NCBI GenBank assembly: GCA_948750805.1
Contig: CAPZYV010000003.1
Span: 1-23,558 of the forward strand
DNA length: 23,558 nucleotides
Origin: an uncultured Bacilli bacterium
GTDB taxonomy: Bacteria; Bacillota_I; Bacilli_A; RF39; UBA660
Direction of reading: 5' to 3'
A program made the position numbers and the translations under genes. Within the stretch, counting starts at the first letter, position 1. Each line of letters starts with the position of its first letter. The notes below the pieces were generated by a model that was not told the DNA's origin, ran no database searches, and saw only the letters and a list, made by a program, of their open reading frames with translations. Positions 7,273 to 14,105 of the stretch are shown here, piece after piece.

Positions 7273-7509
7273 TCACTTTCCTTTATATTTTAACTTCGTA
7301 GCTTTACCACCATTTATATGTTTATTTTTATTATGTTCCAAAAATAAAGATTTAATCTTTAAATATAAGTTGTTATCAATTTTTTTTAATTTTTCATTTA
7401 AGTCTCTATGTAACTGAGATTTAGAAATATCTAAATCTTTAGCAGCTTCTCTAATTGTCTTTTTAGTATCTAAAATATACTCTGCTTCATCTATAATATT
7501 TCGTCTCAT
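7273..7509 (-). CDS. spoIIID: Sporulation transcriptional regulator SpoIIID
   Basis: SpoIIID is a small helix-turn-helix DNA-binding protein that in Bacillus switches the mother-cell programme between sigma-E and sigma-K stages. The 78 residues include the helix-turn-helix REAAKDLDISKSQLHRDL (about 20-37) and the conserved C-terminal basic tail GGKATKLKYKG, matching the GGEATKKKYK end of Bacillus SpoIIID. It is about 15 residues shorter at the N-terminus than the Bacillus protein. AGAGGGG lies 7 nt before the ATG. It follows the spoIIQ-like gene by 45 nt on the same strand. This conserved sporulation cluster makes the assignment strong. Confidence 0.93.
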   Translation of the reverse strand: MRRNIIDEAEYILDTKKTIREAAKDLDISKSQLHRDLNEKLKKIDNNLYLKIKSLFLEHNKNKHINGGKATKLKYKGK

Positions 7510-7554
7510 AATAAAACCCCTCTAAATTATATTAGAAGAGTTTTAAAAATATGC

Positions 7555-8196
7555 TTAATTTAACGTACCTGGGTCCTTTTCATAAAATTCTAAAGGATTA
7601 ATTAATGTACCATTATAATAAACTTCAAATAATAAATTATTTTTAGACTTACTTATACTATTTGTACCACTAGTACCTATTTCTTCTCCTTGGCTTAGTA
7701 CATCTCCCGCTTTTACATCTATATCGCCAACACTATAATAAATAGTACGAAGATTAGTATTATGTTCAATTTCTATAACATTACCTAATACTTCATCCTT
7801 TTTAACATTTAAAACTGTACCATCTAAAGTCATAACAATTGGAAAAGCTTCATCAGAAGTGTATAAAACTCCTGTATTTTTCATATAAGTATTTTGGAAA
7901 TATATTAAAGCTTTTTGTTGATTTTCTTCACTTTCTTTAACATCATAAAAATACTTTTCAATTTTTACTTTATCACCTATATAAGGTTTTACAATCCCCT
8001 CAGATAAAGCTCCATCAACATTTACAACAGGAGTTGTTCCTATATTTTTTAAGATACCAATTGAATACAAATAATTGGGATTAGTTTTAAATAATGTAGT
8101 TACGACACTTACAGTCCCAAATATAAGCATTAAAATAATTACATATAAAGTTGGTAAAACATAACTTTTAAGTTTTCTTTGCTTCAACTTACTCAT
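7555..8196 (-). CDS. spoIIQ: SpoIIQ-like membrane-anchored M23 (LytM) domain protein
   Basis: SpoIIQ is a forespore membrane protein whose extracellular LytM domain binds SpoIIIAH to bridge the engulfment septum. The 213-residue protein has one N-terminal transmembrane helix (about 13-34) after a basic cytoplasmic tip. A C-terminal M23-like domain follows (about 120-205), recognisable from FPIVMTLDGTVLNV, VLGNVIEIEHN and INPLEFY. The zinc ligands of active M23 peptidases are gone: the HxxxD region reads NTGVLY, the YxHL motif reads YYSVG, and HLHFE reads NLLFE. It is therefore predicted to be a structural scaffold. AAGAAAGG precedes the start. Position between spoIID and spoIIID matches Bacillus and supports the name over a generic peptidase. 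Confidence 0.88.
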   Translation of the reverse strand: MSKLKQRKLKSYVLPTLYVIILMLIFGTVSVVTTLFKTNPNYLYSIGILKNIGTTPVVNVDGALSEGIVKPYIGDKVKIEKYFYDVKESEENQQKALIYFQNTYMKNTGVLYTSDEAFPIVMTLDGTVLNVKKDEVLGNVIEIEHNTNLRTIYYSVGDIDVKAGDVLSQGEEIGTSGTNSISKSKNNLLFEVYYNGTLINPLEFYEKDPGTLN

Positions 8197-8239
8197 CCTT
8201 TCTTATTAATTAAAGTGAGCAAGTTTTTTTAATTTATAC

Positions 8240-9223
8240 TTAAATCGTTTCAATTTTTGTATTTTTATAATAATGGCTTAAAATATCTTTATAATTATAT
8301 CCCGAACTAGCCATACCTTGAGCTCCATATTGACTCATTCCCACACTATGGCCAAAACCTAAAGTCTTGATATTTACATTATCACCATTAACTGCAATAG
8401 TAAAATCTGTTGATTTTAAACCTAATTTATTAAACACTTCTATTCCCGTAAATTTAACATTATTTATAGTTATTTCTCTGACATAATTATTTTCACTTCT
8501 AACTACTTTATTAATTGTAATAGTATTACAACTTATATTAAGTTTATTACAAAAATTAGTTTTAGAAATAGTTCTATTGGCAACATAAGAGCTAAAATTT
8601 TTATCCCATTTTGAATCAACACTAACTAAGTATTCTTTATTTTCTTTAAAAACTGTTTTAGCATCATCTGTACTACCATTAGAAATTGCAAAATAATAAG
8701 CACTTATCGGTTTATTATTATAAGTAACAACTTCTCCTTTAGTTTCATTTACTGCTTTTAACACTCGGTCATAATAATAATTAAAATCTGTTCCCCATTT
8801 CTTTTTCATTTCTTCTAAAGATATATATACTTGGTCATTAATAGTAGTTGATAAAACATAATTTTTAATAGTTTCTATTTTATTAACTGCAAATGTACGA
8901 CTAGCTACTGCTTGTGCTTTTAATGCCTCCATATTAAATGAAGCTGGCATTTCTCCTGCTACTACTCCTACAATATATTCTTCCAAATCTATCGTAAACG
9001 GATTACTTTTATCTCGATTATTACTAATTAAAACTTTATTAACACTAGAAAAAGACTTATTTGAAGTACTTTCCTTGTTACTATCATTATCCTTTTCTTC
9101 TATAGGTATTTCTAAATATGTACTTTCTAAAGTCTCTGCTGCTAACACTGTCGTATCTTCATTTTTACCAATTATAGCTAAAGGTACTAAAACAATTACT
9201 ACTAAAACTAATAATCTATTCAT
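8240..9223 (-). CDS. spoIID: Stage II sporulation protein D, SpoIID lytic transglycosylase
   Basis: SpoIID cleaves denuded peptidoglycan glycan strands after SpoIIP amidase and drives membrane migration during engulfment. From the chosen start it has 327 residues: a signal anchor (about 3-18), a low-complexity linker, then the SpoIID catalytic domain. The motif EYIVGVVAGEMPASF carries the predicted catalytic Glu91 (Glu88 in Bacillus), followed by LKAQAVASRTFA and the C-terminal GFGHSVGMSQYGAQGMA signature. The frame extends 18 residues further upstream to an ATG at 9277. That codon lacks a ribosome binding site and overlaps the predicted sigma-E promoter, whereas the ATG at 9221-9223 has GGAGG just before it. 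SpoIIP and SpoIIM are not in this window. Confidence 0.94.
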   Translation of the reverse strand: MNRLLVLVVIVLVPLAIIGKNEDTTVLAAETLESTYLEIPIEEKDNDSNKESTSNKSFSSVNKVLISNNRDKSNPFTIDLEEYIVGVVAGEMPASFNMEALKAQAVASRTFAVNKIETIKNYVLSTTINDQVYISLEEMKKKWGTDFNYYYDRVLKAVNETKGEVVTYNNKPISAYYFAISNGSTDDAKTVFKENKEYLVSVDSKWDKNFSSYVANRTISKTNFCNKLNISCNTITINKVVRSENNYVREITINNVKFTGIEVFNKLGLKSTDFTIAVNGDNVNIKTLGFGHSVGMSQYGAQGMASSGYNYKDILSHYYKNTKIETI

Positions 9224-9242
9224 AAATCCTCCATTTTTACTA

Positions 9243-9271
9243 ATTATATGAAGAGTTATAAAAAAATATTT
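9243..9271 (-). promoter_or_regulatory. Predicted sigma-E-type promoter of spoIID
   Basis: On the minus strand AAATATT (9265-9271) is followed after 14 nt by CATATAAT (9243-9250). This is close to the Bacillus sigma-E consensus (KMATATT, 14 nt, CATACANT; 6/7 and 7/8 matches). Initiation would fall about 14 nt before the spoIID start. A very similar sequence lies before spoIIID. Confidence 0.5.
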
Positions 9272-9282
9272 ATTCATTAATA

Positions 9283-9311
9283 TTGCTTTAACAATTAAAA
9301 ATCGTTATAAT
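9283..9311 (+). promoter_or_regulatory. Predicted pgk-tpiA promoter
   Basis: TTGCTT (9283-9288), 17-nt spacer, TATAAT (9306-9311). It lies 26 nt upstream of pgk and is divergent from spoIID. The spacer contains TAAAAATCGTT, also part of the 19-nt Spo0A-box element seen at 3603 and 14106. Confidence 0.7.
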
Positions 9312-9337
9312 ATATATAGAATAAAAGAGGGATTCAT

Positions 9338-10546
9338 ATGAAACAAAGACTTAAAAATATGTATATTAAAAATAAACGTGTTATCTTACGGTGTGATTTT
9401 AATGTTCCTATTTCTAACGGAAATGTTTTAGATGAAACTAAAATAATTAAAAGCTTAGAAACTATTAATTATTTAATAAATGAAAATTGTAAAATAATTA
9501 TATTAAGCCACCTTGGAAGAGTAAAAAGTGAAAGTGATTTTGCTACTAATACTTTAGAACCTGTTAAAAACATTTTAGAAAAATTACTTAATAGACCTAT
9601 TAAATTTGCTAAAGATATATTAGCTAGCGAAACAAAATCTTTAGCAGAAGCACTAAATCCTGGAGAAATATTACTGCTGGAAAATACTCGTTTTTTAGAT
9701 ATTCCAAATAAAAGAGAATCAAATCTTAATCTTGATTTAGCTAGATACATTGCTTCTTTCGGTGAATTATATATTAATGATGCTTTTGCAGTATGCCATC
9801 GTAATCATACTTCTGTCGTAGGTATTCCTAAATTTTTACCTAATTGTATTGGCTTTTTAGTAGAAAAAGAAATAACTATGTTAGATAAAACAATCAAAGA
9901 ACCAAAACTTCCTTTTACTGTAATCATGGGAGGTGCTAAGGTAGATGACAAACTAGCCATTATTAAAAGCTTGCTTCCTAAATGCGACCATTTACTTGTA
10001 AGTGGTGGTATTGCTAATTCATTTTTAGATGCGCTTGGTTTAAATGTAGGTTCATCCCTAAAAACTGAAAATGCTGAAACTCTTAAAGAACTAAAAAATT
10101 TAATGCTAACATATAAAGAGAAGTTTGCTTTTCCCCTAGACGCTATTACAGCATCCACATATAGTCAAAAACCTACAATGAAAAATATAAACGAAATTGT
10201 TGATGATGATATAATAAAAGATATTGGCACTAAAACCATTCATAAATATTCAGCAATCATATCAACTAGTAATACTATTTTTATCAATGGAACAATGGGT
10301 GTTTATGAAGAGCAACCTTTTAAAAATGGTACTACAGAAATTTACAATTGTTTAAGTAAAATAAAAGAAAAAGTTGTTTTAGGTGGTGGCGATACCATTT
10401 CTGCTATAAATAATTTAGGATTTACTAATATGTTCATGAATGTCTCAAGTGGCGGAGGCGCAACACTAGAATACATAGCAAATGGTACATTACCTGGAAT
10501 TGAAGCTATAAATGAGGAAGATAACATTGAAATACTTGATTTGTAA
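9338..10546 (+). CDS. pgk: Phosphoglycerate kinase
   Basis: PGK catalyses 1,3-bisphosphoglycerate + ADP to 3-phosphoglycerate + ATP in cytosolic glycolysis. The 402-residue length is normal. Landmarks are RCDFNVP (19-25), the substrate-binding LSHLGR, LLLENTRF, VMGGAKVDDK, and the C-terminal glycine-rich GGGDTISA and SSGGGATLEYI. Two conserved stretches are slightly divergent: the usual NGPMGVFE reads NGTMGVYE, and GGGDSAAA reads GGGDTISA. GAGGG precedes the start. It overlaps tpiA at its 3' end, so the pair is translationally coupled. No gapA is adjacent upstream, unlike the common gapA-pgk-tpiA order. Catalytic function is very likely intact. Confidence 0.96.
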   Translation: MKQRLKNMYIKNKRVILRCDFNVPISNGNVLDETKIIKSLETINYLINENCKIIILSHLGRVKSESDFATNTLEPVKNILEKLLNRPIKFAKDILASETKSLAEALNPGEILLLENTRFLDIPNKRESNLNLDLARYIASFGELYINDAFAVCHRNHTSVVGIPKFLPNCIGFLVEKEITMLDKTIKEPKLPFTVIMGGAKVDDKLAIIKSLLPKCDHLLVSGGIANSFLDALGLNVGSSLKTENAETLKELKNLMLTYKEKFAFPLDAITASTYSQKPTMKNINEIVDDDIIKDIGTKTIHKYSAIISTSNTIFINGTMGVYEEQPFKNGTTEIYNCLSKIKEKVVLGGGDTISAINNLGFTNMFMNVSSGGGATLEYIANGTLPGIEAINEEDNIEILDL

Positions 10547-11249
10547 TTTAAAAGCTCATAAAACATATAATGAAATTATAAAATATAAAGAGGAAATAGC
10601 CAATATTACTACTAATAATGTTAAATTAATTATTGCTCCTAGTAATATATATTTATCATTATTTAATAGCCAAAATTATAGTCTATGTTGTCAAAATCTT
10701 GACCTTTATGAATCTTTAAATCTAACAGGAGATACATCCATTGAACAATTAAAAAGTTTAAATGTAAAATATTCTATTATTGGCCATTTTGAACGAAGAA
10801 AATATTACCGAGAAGATGAACGTACCATTATTTCAAAAATTAAAAAAGCTTTAGAAAATAATTTAAAAGTTATATACTGTATAGGTGAAACTTATGAAGA
10901 AATGGCTATGAAAGTTCATTATAAAGTTTTAGAACAAAGTATAGCAAGAGTTTTAAATAACATTAATCAAAATGATTTTAAAAATATAATAATTGCTTAC
11001 GAACCAACTTATATGATTGGTGGCGAAACTAAAATTGATTTTAAACAAATAAAAGAAAATATAGATTTTATTAAAAATTTAATAGATAATTATTATCAAG
11101 AAAAAGTTAAAGTAATATATGGTGGAAATATTAACAGTGAGAATATAAAAGAATTTCAAACTATTGATTCTTTAGACGGTTATATAATTGGTTCTTCATC
11201 TCTTGATATTAAAAATGTTTTCGAAATTATTGCTAGTTTAAATAATTGA
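10527..11249 (+). CDS. tpiA: Divergent triosephosphate isomerase
   Basis: TpiA interconverts dihydroxyacetone phosphate and glyceraldehyde 3-phosphate. The catalytic trio is present: Lys in CNLKAHK, His in IIGHFERR and Glu in AYEP. Neighbouring signatures are unusual: GNWKMN is replaced by CNLKAH, GHSERR by GHFERR, the loop-6 PVWAIGTGK by PTYMIGGET, YGGSV by YGGNI and GGASL by GSSSL. Length is about 240 residues, slightly short. An ATG at 10512 is possible, but the TTG at 10527 has GAGGAAG 6 nt upstream and gives the family-like opening MKYLICNLK; overlap with pgk is then 20 nt. A weakly active or altered TIM cannot be excluded. Confidence 0.88.
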   Translation: MKYLICNLKAHKTYNEIIKYKEEIANITTNNVKLIIAPSNIYLSLFNSQNYSLCCQNLDLYESLNLTGDTSIEQLKSLNVKYSIIGHFERRKYYREDERTIISKIKKALENNLKVIYCIGETYEEMAMKVHYKVLEQSIARVLNNINQNDFKNIIIAYEPTYMIGGETKIDFKQIKENIDFIKNLIDNYYQEKVKVIYGGNINSENIKEFQTIDSLDGYIIGSSSLDIKNVFEIIASLNN

Positions 11250-11270
11250 TGCAGAATATCTGCATTTTTT
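11249..11270 (+). terminator. Rho-independent terminator of pgk-tpiA
   Basis: ATGCAGA-ATA-TCTGCAT is a 7-bp perfect stem with a 3-nt loop followed by T6, beginning at the last base of the tpiA stop codon. Confidence 0.85.
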
Positions 11271-11360
11271 AATTCTAAAATTGCTAATTTCCAGAAAAAA
11301 ACGCTAAAAAAAAGCAAATGTTTATGAATTTTGACACAAACTTAACACCACAAAATTTTT

Positions 11361-11378
11361 TTCGACAAAGCTCGACAA
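11361..11378. promoter_or_regulatory. Tandem Spo0A boxes upstream of spo0A
   Basis: TTCGACAAA (11361-11369) and CTCGACAA (11371-11378) read on the minus strand as TTTGTCGAA and TTGTCGAG, the first a perfect and the second a one-mismatch Spo0A box, 10 bp apart. They lie about 55-70 bp before the -10 of spo0A, consistent with autoregulation. A 6-bp dyad, AGAAGA (11390-11395) and TCTTCT (11403-11408), lies between boxes and promoter. Confidence 0.65.
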
Positions 11379-11427
11379 TACTTTACACAAGAAGACAAAA
11401 CATCTTCTAGGTAATATAATTTTATTG

Positions 11428-11436
11428 TGTTATAAT
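11428..11436 (+). promoter_or_regulatory. Predicted spo0A extended -10 promoter
   Basis: TGT directly precedes TATAAT (11431-11436) but no good -35 is present, so activation by a bound regulator is plausible. No convincing sigma-H promoter was found. Initiation near 11443 gives a leader of about 37 nt. Confidence 0.55.
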
Positions 11437-11479
11437 GTTTATGCGTGTAGTAAATAAGAACTAATTGAAGGAGAGGAAA

Positions 11480-12253
11480 ATGGAAAACACAATAAGAGTT
11501 TTAGTTGTCGATAATAATCAAAATATCACAACTAAAATCGAAAAACAATTTAGTAGTCACGCAGTAATCAAAGTAGTAAACAAAATTGACAATGGAAAGG
11601 AAGCTCTAGATTACATATTAAATAACAAAGATTCTTTCGATATTATAGTAATGGATTTAATATTACCTGAAATAGATGGTTTAACAATTTTACAAGCCAT
11701 GAAAGAACATAATATCAAAAAGAAAACAATTGTTATTACAAGTTATAAAAAAGAATATACAGTTAATATGACTAATAATTATGGAGTTAGCTATTACATG
11801 TTAAAACCTTTTAGTATATTAGCTTTAGAAACAAGAATTTTAGAACTTGGAAACAGAGAATATAATAAAAAAACTGAATTAAATGACAATGACCGTGTAG
11901 TACATGTAGCTATTAGTAAATTATTACATCAATTAGGAATACCTAGTCACATAAAAGGTTATACATACATTCGTGAAAGCGTATTTTTATTTTACAAAAA
12001 TAGTGAAAGTTACGGCGGAATAACTAAAGAAATATATCCTGAAGTAGCAATTCGTTTTTCAACGACAGCATCTCGTGTTGAAAGAGCAATTCGTCATGCT
12101 ATAGAAGTTTCATGGTCTAGAGGCGATTATGATTTAATGGAAGAAATATTTGGCAATAGTGTTGCTTTTGACCGCACTAAACCTACAAATGCTGAATTTA
12201 TCGCCACTATCGCTGACCGTTTAAGATTTGATAAAAAATTATTACATATATAA
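11480..12253 (+). CDS. spo0A: Sporulation master regulator Spo0A
   Basis: Spo0A is the response regulator that commits spore-formers to sporulation by binding Spo0A boxes. From the ATG at 11480 it has 257 residues. The N-terminal receiver has phospho-acceptor Asp59 (VMDLILPEIDG), switch Thr in VITSY and Lys in MLKPF. The C-terminal effector domain includes the near-invariant TTASRVERAIRHAIEVSWSRG and KPTNAEFIATIADRLR. The ATG has GAAGGAGAGG upstream; a longer TTG frame start at 11465 lies inside that site and is rejected. Odd point: the usual acidic pair reads DN (Asp11-Asn12) rather than DD, losing one likely Mg ligand. It lies between tpiA and gpmI, not beside spoIVB. Confidence 0.97.
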   Translation: MENTIRVLVVDNNQNITTKIEKQFSSHAVIKVVNKIDNGKEALDYILNNKDSFDIIVMDLILPEIDGLTILQAMKEHNIKKKTIVITSYKKEYTVNMTNNYGVSYYMLKPFSILALETRILELGNREYNKKTELNDNDRVVHVAISKLLHQLGIPSHIKGYTYIRESVFLFYKNSESYGGITKEIYPEVAIRFSTTASRVERAIRHAIEVSWSRGDYDLMEEIFGNSVAFDRTKPTNAEFIATIADRLRFDKKLLHI

Positions 12254-12270
12254 GGCTAGTCCTTTTTTTT
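12252..12270 (+). terminator. Weak terminator after spo0A
   Basis: AAGG-CTAGT-CCTT followed by eight T starts at the spo0A stop codon. The stem has only 4 bp, so termination may be partial. Confidence 0.4.
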
Positions 12271-12282
12271 ATTTACATAAAA

Positions 12283-12311
12283 TTGTATTTTTTTTTATTT
12301 TGTGTTATTAT
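12283..12311 (+). promoter_or_regulatory. Predicted gpmI promoter
   Basis: TTGTAT (12283-12288), 17 nt, TATTAT (12306-12311), with TGT directly before the -10. It lies 25 nt upstream of gpmI. Confidence 0.65.
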
Positions 12312-12336
12312 TTAATCTAGAAAAAGGTGAAAAAAT

Positions 12337-13842
12337 ATGCGTAAAGTACTAACAGTAGTTCTTGATGGGTTTGGATATCGGGAAGAAGAATTTGGCAATG
12401 CGATTAAAATGGCAGATACAATAAACTTTGATAATTTATGGGAAAAATATCCTCATACTACCTTATTTGCTTCTGAAGATTATGTAGGTTTAAATTCTGG
12501 CGAATTCGGAAATAGTGAAATAGGTCATATGACAATCGGTGCTGGTCGAAAAATCATGCAACACGGACCTAAAATTACAGAATTTTTAAAAAGTGTTAAT
12601 AAAGAGAATACTATTTTTAATGAAATGTTAGAACTAGCTAAAGAAAGAACAATTCATTTAATAGGACTTTATAGTGATGGTAAAGTACATTCTAATTTAG
12701 AACACTTTAATATAATGTATGATATTTTAAAAGCTAATAATGCTAAAAATATTCATTTCCATTTAATTACAGATGGAAGAGACACTAAAGTAAACGCTGC
12801 CATTAATTTTGTAAAAGAATTAGAAGAGAAAATTAGCGAAGATAGTAATGCTGATATAGCGAGCATATGTGGTAGATATTATGCTATGGACCGTGATAAC
12901 AACTATGACCGAACTAAAATATATTATGACTTAATTACTAAGGGAATTGGTCTAAAAGTAAACAACGCTACAAATGGAGTTCTTAGTTTATACAAAAAAG
13001 AATTAACAGATGAATTTTTATACCCTTTAATTATAAATCCAGAAGCTACTATAAAAGATGGAGATATTATTCTTTGGATGAATTATCGTAGTGATAGAGC
13101 CAAACAAATTATGAAAACACTAACAAACTCTAATTTTGCAGAATTTCCTACATATAATTTTAATGATTTAAAAGCTTATTCTTTCTTTCCAATAGATAAT
13201 GAAGTAACAACCAAAAATATATTAAATGATTTAATAGTTACGAATCCTCTTGGAAGATATTTAAGTACTTTAGGTCTCACTCAAGCACGAATTGCCGAAA
13301 CAGAAAAGTATGCTCATGTAACATATTTCTTCGATGGCATGTTTGATGGTAGAATTGAAAAATGCGAAAAAGTATTAATCCCATCACCAAAAGTAGATAC
13401 TTATGATTTAATGCCTGAAATGAGCGCTGTTGGCGTAACTAAAAAAGCTATTAATGCTATGGAAAAAGATACTGACTTTATATTTGTCAATTTTGCTAAT
13501 CCCGATATGGTTGGACATACCGGAAATATTGATGCAACAATAAAAGCTTTAACGACAGTTGATGTATGTTTAAAAAGATTATATGAAGTAGCGGAAAATA
13601 ATTTTTATACCATGTTTATTTTAGCCGACCATGGTAATGCTGATATTATGATTGATGAGTTTAATAATCCAGTTACAACTCATACAACAAGTAAAGTTCC
13701 TTTTATCATAACCGATTTAAACGTTGAACTAAAAAAAAGTGGAGACTTAACTAATGTAGCTCCAACAATACTTGAATATATGGATATTGCACTCCCTGAA
13801 GAAATGAGTACAACTGAATCTTTAATTATTGATAAAAATTAG
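12337..13842 (+). CDS. gpmI: 2,3-bisphosphoglycerate-independent phosphoglycerate mutase
   Basis: GpmI is a di-metal (usually Mn) enzyme of the alkaline phosphatase superfamily that converts 3-phosphoglycerate to 2-phosphoglycerate through a phosphoserine. The 501 residues fit the family. The metal-binding Asp10 is in VVLDGFGYR, and the nucleophile Ser60 is in GNSEIGHMTIGAGR. Substrate-binding ITDGRDT and GRYYAMDRD follow, then second metal-site motifs NFANPDMVGHTGN and LADHGNAD. AAAGGTG precedes the ATG. It has its own promoter, but its location after pgk and tpiA completes a glycolytic block interrupted by spo0A. No enolase follows. Confidence 0.97.
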   Translation: MRKVLTVVLDGFGYREEEFGNAIKMADTINFDNLWEKYPHTTLFASEDYVGLNSGEFGNSEIGHMTIGAGRKIMQHGPKITEFLKSVNKENTIFNEMLELAKERTIHLIGLYSDGKVHSNLEHFNIMYDILKANNAKNIHFHLITDGRDTKVNAAINFVKELEEKISEDSNADIASICGRYYAMDRDNNYDRTKIYYDLITKGIGLKVNNATNGVLSLYKKELTDEFLYPLIINPEATIKDGDIILWMNYRSDRAKQIMKTLTNSNFAEFPTYNFNDLKAYSFFPIDNEVTTKNILNDLIVTNPLGRYLSTLGLTQARIAETEKYAHVTYFFDGMFDGRIEKCEKVLIPSPKVDTYDLMPEMSAVGVTKKAINAMEKDTDFIFVNFANPDMVGHTGNIDATIKALTTVDVCLKRLYEVAENNFYTMFILADHGNADIMIDEFNNPVTTHTTSKVPFIITDLNVELKKSGDLTNVAPTILEYMDIALPEEMSTTESLIIDKN

Positions 13843-13874
13843 TAAATGCAACAATCATTATCAACCATAAACAA

Positions 13875-13903
13875 TTTACAATTTATGAAATATATGATAA
13901 ACT
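13875..13903 (+). promoter_or_regulatory. Possible promoter in the gpmI 3' region
   Basis: TTTACA (13875-13880), 17 nt, TAAACT (13898-13903). It would start a transcript just before the hairpin cluster at 13916. The -10 is only moderate; the same RNA could simply be the gpmI 3' untranslated region. Confidence 0.35.
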
Positions 13904-13910
13904 AAGTTTA

Positions 13911-13986
13911 GTAGAGCGTTGGGGTTCCAGCCTAATGCCTATTTTTTTCTAAGCATTAGTCGAATCTTTATGACTAATGTTTTTTT
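13911..13986 (+). ncRNA. Candidate structured RNA or attenuator ending in a terminator
   Basis: This is the left part of a 331-nt gene-free stretch (13843-14173). GTTGG-GGTT-CCAGC (13918-13931) forms a first hairpin. CTAATGC (13932-13938) is perfectly complementary to GCATTAG (13953-13959). CATTAGTC (13954-13961) also pairs perfectly with GACTAATG (13972-13979), which is followed by T7. The last two helices share 13954-13959, so they exclude each other, an antiterminator/terminator geometry. No plus-strand gene follows for 2.2 kb, so the element is either the gpmI terminator with an extra fold or a small independent RNA. I could not match it to a riboswitch family. Confidence 0.4.
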
Positions 13987-14040
13987 AAACGATAAAATTA
14001 CTTTTATCCGTAACTCCATATAATCAAAGGAAGAAGAAGC

Positions 14041-14070
14041 AAAAAAATAAGTTGAAGCATTAGCTCCAAC
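14041..14070 (-). terminator. Orphan minus-strand terminator
   Basis: Read on the minus strand, GTTGGAGC-TAAT-GCTTCAAC is an 8-bp stem (one G-U pair) followed by TTATTTTTTT. It lies about 80 nt beyond the PBP terminator, with no open reading frame between them, so it may end a very short RNA or back up PBP termination. Confidence 0.65.
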
Positions 14071-14105
14071 ACTTAAGTTATTTCAAATTCTTACTTAGCA
14101 AATGT

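Noticed and set aside
8197..8239. Sigma-F promoter before the spoIIQ-like gene
   Set aside because: GTATA is present as a -35 but no GGNNANANT-like -10 follows at the right distance.
9224..9277. Longer SpoIID start at 9277
   Set aside because: It has no ribosome binding site and spans the predicted sigma-E promoter; the inner ATG has GGAGG upstream.
9469..10566. Minus-strand open frames opposite pgk (93, 117 and 74 residues)
   Set aside because: They are antisense shadows of pgk with Ser/Leu-rich composition, no ribosome binding sites and no recognisable domain.
11465..11479. TTG start for Spo0A at 11465
   Set aside because: The codon overlaps the GAAGGAGAGG ribosome binding site of the ATG at 11480.
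13911..13960. PreQ1-I riboswitch, suggested by GGTTCCAGC in a hairpin loop
   Set aside because: The A-rich tail that forms the preQ1-I triplex is absent (the tail is T-rich) and no queuosine gene follows.
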